Made by a program: the position numbers and the translations under genes. Shown here piece after piece: positions 26,756 to 36,241 of a stretch of DNA of 60,700 nt (positions are counted from its first letter, which is position 1; every line of letters begins with the position of its first letter). The notes under the pieces were generated by a model. That model was not told the origin of the DNA and did no database searches. It worked only from the letters and a program-made list of their open reading frames with translations. Origin of the DNA: Clostridioides sp. (GTDB lineage Bacteria > Bacillota > Clostridia > Peptostreptococcales > Peptostreptococcaceae); NCBI GenBank assembly GCA_031261505.1, contig JAISJN010000017.1, positions 1 through 60,700 of the forward strand. The letters are read 5' to 3'.

Positions 26756-28189
26756 GTGAAAGAAGAACTACTCAGTGTAGGTATTGATATCGGTACCAGC
26801 ACGACCCAACTTATATTTTCCAAATTGACAGTAGAAAACACCGCTTCAAATTTCTCGGTCCCCAGGATAAGCATAGTGGATAAAGAGGTTGTTTATAGAA
26901 GCAAGGTATATTTTACGCCTTTAATTTCAGCGACAGAAATAAATGGAGAAGAAATTAAAAAGATTGTGGAATACGAATACAAGAAAGCAAACATAGACAA
27001 GGATGAAATACAGACAGGAGCCGTGATAATTACCGGTGAGACAGCGAGAAAAGAAAATGCCAATGATGTTTTGCAGGTGCTAAGCGGATTTGCAGGAGAC
27101 TTTGTCGTAGCGACTGCGGGACCTGACCTTGAGAGTATTATTTCTGGGAAGGGTGCAGGTGCACATATATATTCAAAGGAACATTCCACTACAGTCGCAA
27201 ATATTGACATGGGTGGAGGAACAAGCAATATTTCATTTTTTAAAAGGGGTGAAGTATTGGACACAGGCTGTTTAGATATTGGTGGAAGACTAATCAAGGT
27301 GGATACTGCAAGTCATGAAATCACGTATATATCACCTAAGTTCGAGACTATTATCAAAGATAATAAATTCGATATTCAAGTAGGGAAAAAGGTATCAAAA
27401 GAAGATGTGGCACCAATTGTAAATATAATGAAAGACATCGTAATGGAGAGCATAGGACTAAAATGTAAGGGAGAATCATTCGATTTTCTAGTAACTAACA
27501 AGTCTATTTCCTTGGATGAAGAAATTAAAAATGTATCGTTCTCAGGAGGGGTAGCAGATTATATTTACTTAGATGATCCTATAGACGATTATTTTAAATA
27601 TGGAGATGTAGGGATTTTACTCGGACAGGCGATAAGAGATTGTGAAGAAATTAAACATATCAATGTAATAAAGCCGCTAGAGACAATACGGGCGACTGTC
27701 GTCGGGGCTGGATCTCATACGACAGAGGTAAGTGGAAGCACGATAACTTATACTAATGATGCTTTTCCAATTAAAAACTTGCCGATTTTAAAACTTTCCA
27801 TAGATGAAGAAGGTGGTAGTGCCGAGGATATAGGGATGTCGATAAAGGCAAAATTAAATTGGTTTAAGCTAGAAAACGATCTACAAAAGATTGCAATAGC
27901 AATCAATGGACGACAAAATCCAAGTTTTGAAGATATCCTAGAATACGCAAGGGGAATTGTGTATGGCATGGGTGAAATATTGGAGAAAAAACTGCCGTTT
28001 ATAGTGATTGTAGAAAACGATATGGCAAAAGCACTTGGCCAATCAATATACGCTCTTTTAGATTATAAAACAGATATAGTGTGCATAGATGGCATTAAAG
28101 TTGAAAATGGAGACTACATAGATATAGGAAAGCCAATTGCAGAAGGAAAAGTTTTACCAGTGGTTATAAAAACATTAGTTTTTAATTAA
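26756..28189 (+). CDS. eutA: Ethanolamine ammonia-lyase reactivase EutA
   Basis: 477 residues from the GTG at 26756, which has GGAGG directly upstream; the frame is open further 5' only because it runs through repeat R4. An ASKHA/Hsp70-like ATPase fold: VGIDIGTSTTQ near 7-17 (phosphate 1), NIDMGGGTSN (phosphate 2). It exchanges damaged cobalamin from ethanolamine ammonia-lyase in an ATP-dependent way. First gene of the eutA-B-C unit. Confidence 0.94.
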   Translation: MKEELLSVGIDIGTSTTQLIFSKLTVENTASNFSVPRISIVDKEVVYRSKVYFTPLISATEINGEEIKKIVEYEYKKANIDKDEIQTGAVIITGETARKENANDVLQVLSGFAGDFVVATAGPDLESIISGKGAGAHIYSKEHSTTVANIDMGGGTSNISFFKRGEVLDTGCLDIGGRLIKVDTASHEITYISPKFETIIKDNKFDIQVGKKVSKEDVAPIVNIMKDIVMESIGLKCKGESFDFLVTNKSISLDEEIKNVSFSGGVADYIYLDDPIDDYFKYGDVGILLGQAIRDCEEIKHINVIKPLETIRATVVGAGSHTTEVSGSTITYTNDAFPIKNLPILKLSIDEEGGSAEDIGMSIKAKLNWFKLENDLQKIAIAINGRQNPSFEDILEYARGIVYGMGEILEKKLPFIVIVENDMAKALGQSIYALLDYKTDIVCIDGIKVENGDYIDIGKPIAEGKVLPVVIKTLVFN

Positions 28190-28206
28190 TAGATGGAGGG
28201 ATGTAC

Positions 28207-29571
28207 ATGATTTTAAAGACTAGATTATTTGGAAAATCATATCAGTTTAAAGACTTATATGACGTAATGGCAAAAGCAAATGAAGAAAAATCAGGCGACA
28301 GATTAGCTGGACTAGCAGCTGAATCAGCAGAGGAAAGGGTATCAGCGAAGGTAGTGTTATCTAATGTCACACTTGGAGATATCAGAAATAATCCAGCGGT
28401 AGATTACGAAAAAGATGAGGTAACGAGAATAATACAAGATGCTATAAACGAAAAAATATATGCAGGTATAAAAAACTGGACTGTCTCAGATTTAAGAGAG
28501 TGGTTGTTGGACGAAAACACTACAGGAGCTGATATTAGAAGAATCTCTAGGGGATTAACTTCTGAAATGATTGCAGCTGTTGCAAAATTAATGTCAAATA
28601 TGGACTTAATAAACGCTTCTAGAAAGATAAGAGTAACAGCCCACTGCAACACTACTATAGGTGAACAAGGGACTTTATCAGCTAGATTACAGCCAAACCA
28701 TCCGACTGACGATCCAGATGGAATTACAGCATCGCTTTTGGAAGGATTATCATATGGAGTGGGAGATGCAGTTTTAGGTCTCAATCCAGTAGACGATTCA
28801 GTTGAAAGCGTAAGTAAGATATTAAAAAGATTCCAAGAGACAAAGGAGAAATATGAAATCCCTACCCAAATCTGTGTGCTGGCACATGTCACTACTCAGA
28901 TGGAGGCGATAAGGAAGGGCGCACCAGCGGATCTTGTATTCCAGTCGATTGCAGGATCTCAAAAGGGTAATGAGGCATTTGGTTTCAATGCTCAAACGAT
29001 AGAAGAGGCTAGAAAATTAGTGTTGAGCGATGGAACATCTACTGGACCGAATGTAATGTACTTTGAGACAGGACAGGGTTCAGAGCTTTCTTCAGAAGCA
29101 CATCACGGGAAAGACCAAGTAACTATGGAAGCTAGATGTTATGGATTTGCAAAAAAATTCGATCCATTCTTAGTGAACACTGTTGTTGGATTTATAGGAC
29201 CAGAGTATTTATACGATGCAAAACAAGTAATAAGGGCAGGTTTAGAAGACCATTTCATGGGTAAACTCAGTGGAATTCCAATGGGAGTAGACGTATGCTA
29301 CACAAACCATATGAAGGCGGATCAAAATGATATGGAAAATCTATCTGTTTTATTGACTGCCGCTGGTTGCAATTACTTCATGGGTGTACCACATGGGGAC
29401 GATATAATGTTGAATTATCAGTCTACAGGATATCATGAAACAGCGGCACTTAGAGAAATGTTTGGGCTTACAGCTATAAAAGAGTTTGCTGATTGGCTTG
29501 AAAAGATGGGATTCACTGAAAATGGTAAGTTGACTAGCAGAGCTGGAGATGCGTCTGTATTATTGGGATAG
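28207..29571 (+). CDS. eutB: Ethanolamine ammonia-lyase large subunit
   Basis: 454 residues, standard length. It opens [17 protein letters not shown] and keeps the TIM-barrel segments [20 protein letters not shown] and [10 protein letters not shown]. It binds ethanolamine and, with EutC and adenosylcobalamin, yields acetaldehyde and ammonia by a radical route. The ATG at 28207 is six bases after GGAGGG; an upstream ATG at 28201 abuts that site and is unlikely. Confidence 0.97.
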   Translation: MILKTRLFGKSYQFKDLYDVMAKANEEKSGDRLAGLAAESAEERVSAKVVLSNVTLGDIRNNPAVDYEKDEVTRIIQDAINEKIYAGIKNWTVSDLREWLLDENTTGADIRRISRGLTSEMIAAVAKLMSNMDLINASRKIRVTAHCNTTIGEQGTLSARLQPNHPTDDPDGITASLLEGLSYGVGDAVLGLNPVDDSVESVSKILKRFQETKEKYEIPTQICVLAHVTTQMEAIRKGAPADLVFQSIAGSQKGNEAFGFNAQTIEEARKLVLSDGTSTGPNVMYFETGQGSELSSEAHHGKDQVTMEARCYGFAKKFDPFLVNTVVGFIGPEYLYDAKQVIRAGLEDHFMGKLSGIPMGVDVCYTNHMKADQNDMENLSVLLTAAGCNYFMGVPHGDDIMLNYQSTGYHETAALREMFGLTAIKEFADWLEKMGFTENGKLTSRAGDASVLLG

Positions 29572-29582
29572 GAGGTTTTACG

Positions 29583-30503
29583 ATGAACGAAAATGAGTTA
29601 AGAGGTTTAGTTGAAAAACTTGTTGAACAAATGGCTGGAAATATCGATGCTGACAAGATTGAAAATATTGTAAGAAACGGGTGTGTAAACGACGCAAACG
29701 GCAGTAACAGCGATAATAGAAATGACAACAACGATAGAGATGAATATATCGATGATATAACAGAGGTAGATATCAAAAAACAATTACTTGTAAAAAACCC
29801 TAAAGATAGAGAAGCCTACTTAGATATGAAGGCAAAAACTCCTGCTAGAATAGGAATAGGTAGGGCTGGTGTAAGATACAAAACTGAAACTATCCTAAGA
29901 TTTAGAGCAGACCATGCAGCAGCACAGGATGCAGTATTTTCATATGTGAGTGAGGATTTTATAAAACAAAATGCTTTATTCGAGGTAGCAACATTGTGTA
30001 AGGATAAAGATGAATATCTTACTAGACCAGATTTAGGAAGAAAATTCTGTGAAAAAACAATGGACAAAATTAAATCAGAAGTCGTTAGGAATCAGAAAGT
30101 ATTGCTTGTAGTAGGAGACGGACTTAGTTCAGCAGCAATCGAAGCAAATTACAAAAACTGTGCAGATTCAATAAAACAGGGGCTTAAAATGTATGGAATA
30201 GAACTTGGAGAATCGACGATTTTTGTGAAACACTGTAGAGTTGGATCTATGGACCAGCTTGGTGAAGAGTTGGATTGCGAAGTAGTATGTATGCTGATAG
30301 GAGAAAGACCAGGTCTTGTAACTGCAGAATCAATGTCTGCATATATAGCGTATAGACCGAAAATAGGAATGGCGGAAGCAAAGAGAACTGTTATATCGAA
30401 CATACACAGCGGTGGTACGACAGCTGTTGAGGCGGGAGCACATATAGCAGAGCTCATAAAAACAATGTTGGATAAAAAAGCATCAGGAATTGACCTAAAA
30501 TAA
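29583..30503 (+). CDS. eutC: Ethanolamine ammonia-lyase small subunit
   Basis: 306 residues. Residues 1-25 form an amphipathic helix ([12 protein letters not shown]) of the kind that targets cargo to the shell, then an Asn/Asp/Arg-rich linker (about 40-60), then the cobalamin-binding domain ([31 protein letters not shown]). The stop TAA (30501-30503) lies in the left edge of repeat R5, so the extreme C terminus may have been altered by insertion. Confidence 0.95.
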   Translation: MNENELRGLVEKLVEQMAGNIDADKIENIVRNGCVNDANGSNSDNRNDNNDRDEYIDDITEVDIKKQLLVKNPKDREAYLDMKAKTPARIGIGRAGVRYKTETILRFRADHAAAQDAVFSYVSEDFIKQNALFEVATLCKDKDEYLTRPDLGRKFCEKTMDKIKSEVVRNQKVLLVVGDGLSSAAIEANYKNCADSIKQGLKMYGIELGESTIFVKHCRVGSMDQLGEELDCEVVCMLIGERPGLVTAESMSAYIAYRPKIGMAEAKRTVISNIHSGGTTAVEAGAHIAELIKTMLDKKASGIDLK

Positions 30504-30608
30504 CTGGAGATAAATATACCAAACCTCTAGAGGTGACGGGTATAAATCTCACTTGAGTGGGGGTATCCCCCACCACGTAATCACCATAACAATCAATTAC
30601 TATTTAAT
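30500..30608 (+). repeat. Two-hairpin repeat, copy R5, inside the eut operon
   Basis: ATAACTGGAGATAAATA left edge, hairpin 1 with an ACCTCTAGAGGTGACGGG core, hairpin 2 GAGTGGGGGTATCCCCCAC, then ACGTAATCACCATAA and a short insertion before TATTTAAT. The left edge supplies the eutC stop codon; eutL follows by 20 bases. Confidence 0.8.
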
Positions 30609-30627
30609 TAGTTAGGGGAGTATGAAT

Positions 30628-31281
30628 ATGAAAAATGATGTAATTCGCCCAAATATATTGGGAACTAAGATAATATCAAATGTATCTGATGAAATGGCAG
30701 AAAAATTAAAACTACGCTCAGATCAGAAGAGTCTAGGACTTATAACTTCTGACTGTGATGATGTGACTTATACAGCCTTAGATGAGGCGACTAAGAAGGC
30801 TGAGGTCGATGTTGCATATGCTAAATCGATGTATGCAGGTGCTGGAAATGCATCGACTAAGTTGGCAGGAGAAGTAATCGGAATTATAGCGGGACCTAGT
30901 CCAGCAGAAATAAGAAGTGGATTAAATGCAATAATTGATTTTATGGAGTCGGGAGCTTCATTTATAAGTGCAAATGACGATGATTCCATAGTCTACTACG
31001 CATATTGCGTATCTAGAACAGGAACTTATCTTTCGGAAGTAGCTGGAATCAGAGAAGGGGAAGCATTAGCCTACCTAGTAGCACCGCCACTTGAGTCTAT
31101 GTACGCTTTAGATGCCGCTCTAAAAGCTGCAGATGTTAGCCTTTGCGAACTATTTGAGCCTCCAACTGAGACAAACTTTGGGGGAGCATTACTTACAGGA
31201 TCTCAATCGGCGTGCAAGGCAGCCTGTGATGCATTTGCCGAAGCTGTCAAATCAGTAGCACAGGATCCAACAGGATTTTAA
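30628..31281 (+). CDS. eutL: Microcompartment shell protein EutL
   Basis: 217 residues, a tandem-BMC trimer-forming protein (family length about 219). Conserved segments: SLGLITSDCDDVTYTALDEATKKA, YAGAGNASTKLAGEV, LVAPPLESMYALDAALK and TGSQSACKAAC. It forms gated pores in the Eut shell and is proposed to pass larger molecules. The ATG at 30628 is chosen (GGGGAG seven bases upstream). Confidence 0.96.
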   Translation: MKNDVIRPNILGTKIISNVSDEMAEKLKLRSDQKSLGLITSDCDDVTYTALDEATKKAEVDVAYAKSMYAGAGNASTKLAGEVIGIIAGPSPAEIRSGLNAIIDFMESGASFISANDDDSIVYYAYCVSRTGTYLSEVAGIREGEALAYLVAPPLESMYALDAALKAADVSLCELFEPPTETNFGGALLTGSQSACKAACDAFAEAVKSVAQDPTGF

Positions 31282-31285
31282 ATAG

Positions 31286-31990
31286 ATGAATTCTCTAGGA
31301 TTAATCGAGGTGATAGGTTTTGTTTCAGCGGTTGAGGCAAGCGATGTTTCCTTAAAGGCTGCAAATGTAAATCTAATGAGAATCGATAGAGTTGGCGGCG
31401 GAATAGTCACTGTAAGTATAGTTGGAGATGTAGGCGCAGTAAAAGCAGCGGTAGATGCTGCTAAGTCAGCGGTCGAGAAAATGGGAAGACTGAGGTTAGT
31501 AAATGTAATTCCGAGACTGAGCGCAGATGTAGAAAAATATTTATTCGGTTCAGACGAGAATGAATTCAAAGACAAAGTCGACGATTTCAGCCAAGGATTA
31601 CAGAGAGCAGAAGATACTATAGAAGAAATGGACATCAAAGAAGTAGCAGATCTCAAAGAAGAAGTGGATATCAAAGAGGAAGCAGATATCAAAGAAATAG
31701 CTGACATCAAAGAAGTAACCGATATCAAAGAAGAAGTAGATATAGAAGAAGTAGCAGATATCAGGGAAGTAGATATCAAAGAAGACATTGACATAATGGA
31801 GCAAGAAAAAGCTGAAAAGGTCGAAATACCAGAGGCTGAAGAAACTTCATACTTATATAAAGCCAGTGTCAAGGAGTTAAAGGTTAAGCTAAAAGAACTC
31901 GATCCTTCAATGAGTACAAATGCTATAAAAAAGATGAAGAAGGACGAAATCTTAGAATTAATCGAGAAGTTGAATAGAGAGGATAAATAG
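31286..31990 (+). CDS. EutK-like BMC protein with hexapeptide-repeat linker and C-terminal SAP/Rho-N-like domain
   Basis: 234 residues. A single BMC domain at 1-88 ([30 protein letters not shown]), a hinge to about 115, ten consecutive acidic hexads of the type DIKEEV/DIKEVA at about 116-172 (two are five residues long), a Glu-rich spacer, and a small helical domain at about 193-232 (SVKELKVKLKELD...KMKKDEILELIEKL) reminiscent of SAP or Rho N-terminal nucleic-acid-binding folds. Salmonella EutK also has one BMC domain plus a C-terminal DNA-binding-like domain. The repeat linker is the unusual part. Four bases separate it from eutL. Confidence 0.85.
   Translation: MNSLGLIEVIGFVSAVEASDVSLKAANVNLMRIDRVGGGIVTVSIVGDVGAVKAAVDAAKSAVEKMGRLRLVNVIPRLSADVEKYLFGSDENEFKDKVDDFSQGLQRAEDTIEEMDIKEVADLKEEVDIKEEADIKEIADIKEVTDIKEEVDIEEVADIREVDIKEDIDIMEQEKAEKVEIPEAEETSYLYKASVKELKVKLKELDPSMSTNAIKKMKKDEILELIEKLNREDK
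31631..31804 (+). repeat. 18-bp in-frame tandem repeats in the EutK-like gene
   Basis: About ten units of the type GA(C/T)ATCAAAGAAGAAGTA encode the DIKEEV-type hexads. Third-position changes between units show the array is not brand new, while the 15-bp units show length change. Confidence 0.85.
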
Positions 31991-31992
31991 TT

Positions 31993-33459
31993 ATGGAAGT
32001 CTTAGATAAAGACTTAATTTCAATACAAGAGGTTAGGTCACTTGTTAAAAGATCAAAGATCGCTCAAGAAAAATTGGCGAAATTAAATCAAGATCAGATA
32101 AATAAAATAGTGAAAGCAATTGCGGATTCTGCGCATGAAAATGCACCTAGATTAGCAAAAATGGCATATGAGGAAACTGGTTTCGGTAAATGGGAAGACA
32201 AGATAGTAAAAAATACATTTGCTTCTCAAGGAGTCTACGAACATATAAAAGATATAAAAACCGTAGGGATAATCAATGAGAAACCAGAGGATAAAATTAT
32301 AGAAATAGCTACGCCACTTGGCGTTGTAGCGGGATTGATACCTTCTACAAATCCTACTTCAACGGTAATATACAAGACGTTAATATGTATAAAGGCAGGG
32401 AACAGCATTGTGTTTTCACCACATCCAAATGCTAAAAAATGCATTATTGAGACAGTTAGTGTGATAAGTGAAGCAGCTAAAAATGCAGGTTGTCCGGAAG
32501 ATGCAATACTTTGTATAACCCAACCTACTATCGAGGCGACAAATGAACTAATGAAACACAAGGATACAGCTATGATACTAGCTACTGGTGGAGAAGCCAT
32601 GGTTAAGTCTGCATATTCGTCTGGTACACCAGCTATAGGAGTTGGACCTGGAAATGGACCAGCATTTATAGATAAGAGCGCAGATGTTAAATTGGCGATA
32701 AAGAGGATTGTAGATTCCAAAACCTTTGACAATGGCGTAATATGTGCATCGGAACAATCGATAGTAATTGAAAAGGCGATGGAAGATAAGGTTGTAAAAG
32801 AGTTAGAAGCTCAAGGTGCATATTTGCTTGCGGAGTATGAATGCAAAAAACTATCTAAATTTATGCTAAGAGCAAATGGAACTATGAATCCAAAGATAGT
32901 AGGTAAGAGTGTAGAGCAGATATGCAAACTTGCAGATTTGAAGGATGTACCAAAAACAACTAAGGTCTTGGTGGCTAGAGAAACGAAAGTAGGAGCTGAT
33001 ATAGCATACTCTAGAGAAAAACTTGCACCAGTACTTGCATTCTATGTAGAAGATAGTATAGAGAAGGTACTCGATAGATGTATAGAATTATTGTTAAACG
33101 AAGGAGCGGGACATACTTTTTCAATGCATTCAAATGACGAGGAACTAGTAAAGGAATTTGCTTTGCAAATGCCAGTATCTAGAGTATTGGTAAATACACC
33201 ATCTGCACTTGGCGGAATTGGTGGATCTACCGGTTTGGTTCCAGCGCTCACACTCGGATGTGGTGCAATAGGTGGAAGCTCTACCTCAAACAATGTAGGC
33301 ACACTTGATCTTATAAATATCAAGAGAGTAGCTTATGGAGTAAAAGAAATAGAAGAACTCAGAGGGAAGGATAGTTTAGAAGAGAAACTATCGAATTCAA
33401 CTGAAAAAGACGAGTTAGTAGATTTACTGGTTCAACAAATATTAAAAAAATTAGCTTAG
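31993..33459 (+). CDS. eutE: CoA-acylating acetaldehyde dehydrogenase EutE
   Basis: 488 residues, aldehyde dehydrogenase superfamily. Catalytic Cys near 250 in GVICASEQS, Rossmann-type segments around 105-200 (PLGVVAGLIPSTNPTS), and SALGGIGGSTGL. The N-terminal 40 residues contain an amphipathic segment (EKLAKLNQDQINKIVKAI) that could be an encapsulation signal. It makes acetyl-CoA and NADH from acetaldehyde. Two bases after the EutK-like gene. Confidence 0.95.
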   Translation: MEVLDKDLISIQEVRSLVKRSKIAQEKLAKLNQDQINKIVKAIADSAHENAPRLAKMAYEETGFGKWEDKIVKNTFASQGVYEHIKDIKTVGIINEKPEDKIIEIATPLGVVAGLIPSTNPTSTVIYKTLICIKAGNSIVFSPHPNAKKCIIETVSVISEAAKNAGCPEDAILCITQPTIEATNELMKHKDTAMILATGGEAMVKSAYSSGTPAIGVGPGNGPAFIDKSADVKLAIKRIVDSKTFDNGVICASEQSIVIEKAMEDKVVKELEAQGAYLLAEYECKKLSKFMLRANGTMNPKIVGKSVEQICKLADLKDVPKTTKVLVARETKVGADIAYSREKLAPVLAFYVEDSIEKVLDRCIELLLNEGAGHTFSMHSNDEELVKEFALQMPVSRVLVNTPSALGGIGGSTGLVPALTLGCGAIGGSSTSNNVGTLDLINIKRVAYGVKEIEELRGKDSLEEKLSNSTEKDELVDLLVQQILKKLA

Positions 33460-33522
33460 CAAGTTAACGGTTGTTAGCAATTAAAATTAAAATAAATAAA
33501 ATAAAAAATGGAGGAATTAGAT

Positions 33523-33807
33523 ATGGCAAACTCAAACGCATTAGGAATGATAGAAACTAAAGGATTGGTAGGAGCTATAGAAGCGGCAGATGCAATGGTT
33601 AAGGCAGCAAACGTTCAGTTGGTAGGCAAGGAACAAGTAGGTGGCGGATTGGTAACTGTTATGGTAAGAGGAGATGTTGGCGCAGTAAAGGCTGCAACAG
33701 ATGCAGGAGCAGTTGCAGCTGAAAGAGTAGGAGAATTAATATCTGTACATGTTATACCAAGACCACATTCAGAAATTGAGGAAATACTTCCAAAAGAAGC
33801 TCAATAA
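33523..33807 (+). CDS. eutM: Microcompartment hexameric shell protein EutM
   Basis: 94 residues, one BMC domain ([40 protein letters not shown]), nearly identical in layout to PduA and EutM and normally the main shell component. The ATG at 33523 is seven bases after GGAGG. The nearby EutK-like protein shares the same fold. Confidence 0.95.
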   Translation: MANSNALGMIETKGLVGAIEAADAMVKAANVQLVGKEQVGGGLVTVMVRGDVGAVKAATDAGAVAAERVGELISVHVIPRPHSEIEEILPKEAQ

Positions 33808-33846
33808 GTCAAATGAAATTTTAAAATCTAACATAGATGGGAGATT

Positions 33847-33903
33847 ATTTAAATGGTGATTGCGTGGTGGTGGTCAAATCCCATCCCACTCCATCAGCAT
33901 TTA
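33847..33903 (-). repeat. Inverted partial copy of the two-hairpin repeat (R12)
   Basis: Read on the minus strand it contains GGGATTTGACCACC and ends CACGCAATCACCATTTAAAT, close to the right half of copy R5. The right edge and a hairpin are recognisable, hairpin 1 is not. It lies between eutM and eutT. Confidence 0.55.
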
Positions 33904-33939
33904 ATAGCCCATTTTATCCATCTGATAGGAGTGAGATAG

Positions 33940-34806
33940 ATGGGAGTTGTAACAGAAGATGAAATAAGAAAGCAAATTAACCAAAATAAAGAACTCAAAA
34001 CTTTCTATATTGAAAGAGGTCAAATTGTTACTCCATCAGCAAAATCGTATTTATCAGAGAAGAATATCGAGATAGAATATGTGGATGACAAAGAAGATTT
34101 AAATAATATGCTCAGGGATAACGGCAACCGAGAAGTTGATGAAAATAAGATAGCAGATAGGATAGAAAACAAGATAGAAAAGAACAAAGAATCGGGAGAG
34201 AACAAAGAAGAGTCTAGAGAACAACAAGGAGAATCTGGAGAAAAGTACAGGTATACCACAGTATACGGAGGACGTATGTCTGAAAAACCAGAGCATATGA
34301 CTCAACTTTTCGGCGACTTACTCGTATTCAAGGACCATAAAAGAATAATTCTGAGGGGAAGACTCGATTCTTTGGAAACAAAGATATTAGAAACACAGGT
34401 TATATGTGTTAAGAATGGGATGGAAGGTCTAGCAATCGATTTGGAAGAGGTACTCTCATTTATAAGAAATATCTTGAGATGCGAAGTATTAGATGAACCT
34501 TTAGAAGAATTTACCTTACTAGGAATTAGTCCAGAAGAACTTAGAGAGCAGTCCCATTATCCTAAAAAGTATTTTGGAATAGATCATGAATGCATAAGTT
34601 ATAAAATGGGGGAAGTAATAGTAGCTATAAATAGCATAAGGACATTGGTTAGAGAAGTTGAACTCACATTGTACGAAGCATTTAAAGGTAAATACGGGGA
34701 AATCGAGAGGGAAGATTTGATGAGAGGGTTAAACAGACTATCTTCTCTATGCTGGATATTAATATACAAAGTAAGAACAGGGGAATACAGTAAGGAGAAT
34801 TTATGA
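33940..34806 (+). CDS. eutT: Ethanolamine-locus cobalamin adenosyltransferase EutT
   Basis: 288 residues. An N-terminal segment (1-55), a Lys/Glu-rich insertion (about 75-105, not typical of the family), then the four-helix adenosyltransferase domain (HMTQLFGDLLVFKDHKRI, GRLDSLETKILETQ). It makes adenosylcobalamin for EutBC. The metal-binding HX11CCX2C motif of Salmonella EutT is not seen. AGGAGTGAG site before ATG. Its last codon overlaps the next start (ATGA). Confidence 0.88.
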   Translation: MGVVTEDEIRKQINQNKELKTFYIERGQIVTPSAKSYLSEKNIEIEYVDDKEDLNNMLRDNGNREVDENKIADRIENKIEKNKESGENKEESREQQGESGEKYRYTTVYGGRMSEKPEHMTQLFGDLLVFKDHKRIILRGRLDSLETKILETQVICVKNGMEGLAIDLEEVLSFIRNILRCEVLDEPLEEFTLLGISPEELREQSHYPKKYFGIDHECISYKMGEVIVAINSIRTLVREVELTLYEAFKGKYGEIEREDLMRGLNRLSSLCWILIYKVRTGEYSKENL

Positions 34807-35435
34807 AAAATATAATAGATGAAATTGTCGTGGAGGTTTTAGATAAATTAAAAAAAGAAGGGCTTATCGAGGTAGAAGCATCTGGAAGACATGTGCATTT
34901 AAGCAGAGAAGATATGGAGTCCTTATTTGGTTCAAACTATAAACTTACAAGGGCAAAAGATCTATCTCAACCTGGTCAGTATGCATGTGAAGAAAGAGTG
35001 ACTATTACAGGTCCAAGGGGAAGCATAGAAAACGTGGTGATATTAGGTCCATGTAGGCAGGATACACAAGTTGAAGTTTCGCTTACAGATCTTAAATCAT
35101 TGGGGTTAAAGGCTCCAGTTAGGCAGAGCGGGGATTTAGAAGGCAGTACTGGACTAAAAATTTCTGCAGCTGATAGGGAGATAACTGTAGAGCGAGGCCT
35201 GATAATAGCAAAAAGACATGTACATATCACACCAGAGGATGCTGTAAAGTTTGGAGTGTATGATAATGAAATAGTAAACATGAAAGTATTCGGGGATAGG
35301 CCGGTTGTATTTGAAGATGTTGTAGTCAGGGTAAATGCAAATTACAGAACATACATGCATATTGACTACGATGAAGCAAATGCATGTGGATTTAAAAAAG
35401 GTACTATAGCGAGAATACGAAAACACAACCTCTAG
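34803..35435 (+). CDS. pduL: Phosphotransacylase, PduL type
   Basis: 210 residues with two PduL-type beta-barrel halves; zinc-binding histidines lie in GRHVHLS (about 28-34) and AKRHVHI (about 138-144). It converts acetyl-CoA and phosphate to acetyl phosphate, returning CoA inside the shell. In this locus type the gene is often labelled eutD, but it is unrelated to the Pta-type EutD of enterics. An N-terminal helix (MKNIIDEIVVEVLDKL) resembles an encapsulation peptide. Confidence 0.92.
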   Translation: MKNIIDEIVVEVLDKLKKEGLIEVEASGRHVHLSREDMESLFGSNYKLTRAKDLSQPGQYACEERVTITGPRGSIENVVILGPCRQDTQVEVSLTDLKSLGLKAPVRQSGDLEGSTGLKISAADREITVERGLIIAKRHVHITPEDAVKFGVYDNEIVNMKVFGDRPVVFEDVVVRVNANYRTYMHIDYDEANACGFKKGTIARIRKHNL

Positions 35436-35445
35436 GAGGATAAGT

Positions 35446-36231
35446 ATGGTAGATTATGATTATCTAGTAAATAATTTGGTCGATGAATTATATAAAAAAC
35501 TCAGTGAGTTGGAAATAAGAATCAGACCAAAAGCAGTTGTACTCTGGGCAAATGAGGAAGAACTAGAGGATTTAAAGGATAGGTTTGAAGTCTCTGAATT
35601 CAGCGAGGAGATAAGGGGTTGCGACGTTGTAGTAGTTCCTAGACTCAGTATGGAAAGCTTGTGTAATTTAGCATTTGGCAGAGGTAATTCAAGTGAGGAA
35701 AAATTTATTTTGGAAATGCTCATGAAGGGTAAAAAAGTATTTGCCCTTCGTAACAATCTAGAGTACAAGAGATATAAAACTACAGCACCGAAATTTCTAT
35801 ACAATAAATATGTAGATTATGAAACTGAAATATGCCAATACGGAATAAAATTAGTAGACGATTTATCATGTATATATTTAGACAAAGAAACCAGGTATAT
35901 ATCTCAGGATAAAGCAACTAGGACAGATGTCAAACAGATAAAAAACGATATCATTAGAAAGCCAGAGAATTGTATCAATAGAAACAGAGATATAGAGACA
36001 GATAGAGATATAGAACAAGATCGAACTAGAAATAGATATAAGGTTAAATACAAAGATAATATTGAAATCAAATCTCTAGATCTAAGTGAAAAGAGACTCA
36101 TTACTGAAAGCAGTCTAAGAAAATATAAATCTGAAGAGTTGCAAGAATTAATAGTAGATAAAAATAGTATAATAACTCCACTTGCAAGTGATTTTGTGAG
36201 AATTCATCATTTGAATTTAATAAGAGTTTAA
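35446..36231 (+). CDS. Ethanolamine-locus protein of unknown function (TIGR02536-like)
   Basis: 261 residues. An N-terminal alpha/beta flavodoxin-like segment (AVVLWANEEELEDLKDRF, CDVVVVPRLS) and a C-terminal element KNSIITPLASDFVR similar to one found in EutT and EutQ-type proteins. It lies between pduL and eutN, the slot of the conserved eut_hyp family in Gram-positive loci. A highly charged Arg/Asp insert (about 186-205) is unusual. No catalytic motif is recognised. Confidence 0.7.
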   Translation: MVDYDYLVNNLVDELYKKLSELEIRIRPKAVVLWANEEELEDLKDRFEVSEFSEEIRGCDVVVVPRLSMESLCNLAFGRGNSSEEKFILEMLMKGKKVFALRNNLEYKRYKTTAPKFLYNKYVDYETEICQYGIKLVDDLSCIYLDKETRYISQDKATRTDVKQIKNDIIRKPENCINRNRDIETDRDIEQDRTRNRYKVKYKDNIEIKSLDLSEKRLITESSLRKYKSEELQELIVDKNSIITPLASDFVRIHHLNLIRV

Positions 36232-36241
36232 GGAGAATGTT

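Noticed and set aside
31252-31872. A 206-codon minus-strand frame with Ser/Ile repeats
   Set aside because: It is the antisense shadow of the hexapeptide array of the EutK-like gene.
22404-33940. An adenosylcobalamin riboswitch controlling the eut genes, as in Enterococcus
   Set aside because: I searched the eutG, eutS, eutA and eutT leaders by eye for the B12 box (GCCACTG) and found none. It may be encoded elsewhere.
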